From: an uncultured Eubacterium sp. | GTDB lineage: Bacteria > Bacillota_A > Clostridia > Lachnospirales > Lachnospiraceae | Length of the DNA: 5,416 bases | Assembly: GCA_948759685.1 (NCBI GenBank) | Contig: CAQBGY010000246.1 | Coordinates: 1-5,416, forward strand | Direction: 5' to 3' | Shown: positions 5,264 through 5,416 of the stretch, piece by piece | Layout: each line of letters opens with the position of its first letter | Numbering within the stretch: position 1 is the stretch's first letter | Program-made: the position numbers and the translations under genes | The notes under the pieces: generated by a model | Told to the model about the DNA's origin: nothing | The model's database searches: none | Seen by the model: the letters and a program-made list of their open reading frames with translations, nothing else

Positions 5264-5416
5264 TTAATCCCGCCGGCGTCGCCGCCCAGCCAAGCCCTAG
5301 TATATTCGCCACAAAGTTTGCCGACAGCGAATCCCAAGCTCTATGGCCTTTGGGAATCTGAGGAAACAAGAAACGCATAAATGGCGCGATCAGCCTTGTG
5401 AGCCCTGCTATGACTC
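4950..5416 (-). CDS. spmA: Spore maturation protein SpmA, C-terminal part (5' end outside window)
   Basis: The frame is open to the right edge and encodes the last 154 residues, most of a protein that is usually around 195 residues. Hallmarks of SpmA and its nucleoside-recognition/Gate domain are clear: LFPQIPKGH, then NFVANILGLGWAATPAGLRAM, ASNEMCTFLVMN and SSLQLIPVNIIAYRSQYGSANP, with a C-terminal membrane segment (APAIVATFFSTVVAVIY). SpmA is a membrane protein that works with SpmB in spore core dehydration, affecting heat resistance. Residues upstream of the core (VIAGLTRLIAPF) are also SpmA-like, so the true start lies further right and the internal Met near 5378 is not the start. The last 105 residues appear to be supplied by an integrated element, because a displaced second tail lies at 2205-2518. 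No spmB follows; the next gene encodes the recombinase-like protein. Confidence 0.92.
   Translation of the reverse strand, partial: VIAGLTRLIAPFMRFLFPQIPKGHRAWDSLSANFVANILGLGWAATPAGLRAMSDLEELERERGNEEYMDAKVGMAASNGFADCGARTASNEMCTFLVMNISSLQLIPVNIIAYRSQYGSANPAAVIAPAIVATFFSTVVAVIYCKLMDRKQRI

Noticed and set aside
2205..5416. A developmentally excised element like those interrupting sigK or other sporulation genes
   Set aside because: The spmA frame here is restored rather than interrupted, and no catalytically competent recombinase is visible, so excision is not needed for SpmA production.

Overview
The window looks like chromosomal DNA from a low-GC, spore-forming member of the Clostridia, possibly Lachnospiraceae. 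The reasons are the AT-rich intergenic DNA, textbook sigma-A promoters, strong AGGAGG-type ribosome binding sites, and the C-terminal part of the spore maturation protein SpmA at the right edge. Every gene I can support is on the minus strand, so the window reads most naturally from high to low coordinates.

Region by region, in transcription order: (i) 5416-4950 is the C-terminal 154 residues of SpmA, continuing off the right edge. A hairpin overlaps its stop codon. (ii) 4949-4483 is non-coding. It holds an attachment-like site (4803-4850), two AT-rich dyads and a perfect-consensus promoter (TTGACA-17-TATAAT). (iii) 4482-3502 encodes a 326-residue protein with the layout of a tyrosine recombinase but none of the catalytic residues I can align. 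(iv) 3467-2809 is a type II toxin-antitoxin pair, a small antitoxin overlapping a VapC-family PIN toxin by an ATGA junction. (v) 2808-2538 is non-coding, with a hairpin. (vi) 2518-2205 is a second, orphan copy of the spmA 3' end. (vii) 2204-2029 holds a strong promoter. (viii) 2028-1621 is a small gene of 82 codons, split by a 156-bp palindromic insertion. (ix) 1615-1 is a large ATPase gene, incomplete at the left edge, with a ParA-like KGGVGRT P-loop and a second classical P-loop.

The main point is architectural. The last 314 bp of spmA occur twice without an indel (about 88% identical by hand count). At the inner edge of the orphan copy, homology to spmA stops at the GGGCGATGAG core. This is what integration inside spmA would leave if the element carried its own replacement 3' end: the host gene is restored at 4950-5263 and the old tail is pushed to 2205-2518. 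A diverged repeat (2501-2661 and 4803-4965) adds a third copy of the core, ending in a degenerate spmA-like stub, so more than one event has probably happened here. The cargo (toxin-antitoxin pair, dead recombinase-like protein) and the neighbouring two-P-loop ATPase operon fit a defence or accessory island building up at spmA. That role is inference; the repeats and junctions are seen directly.
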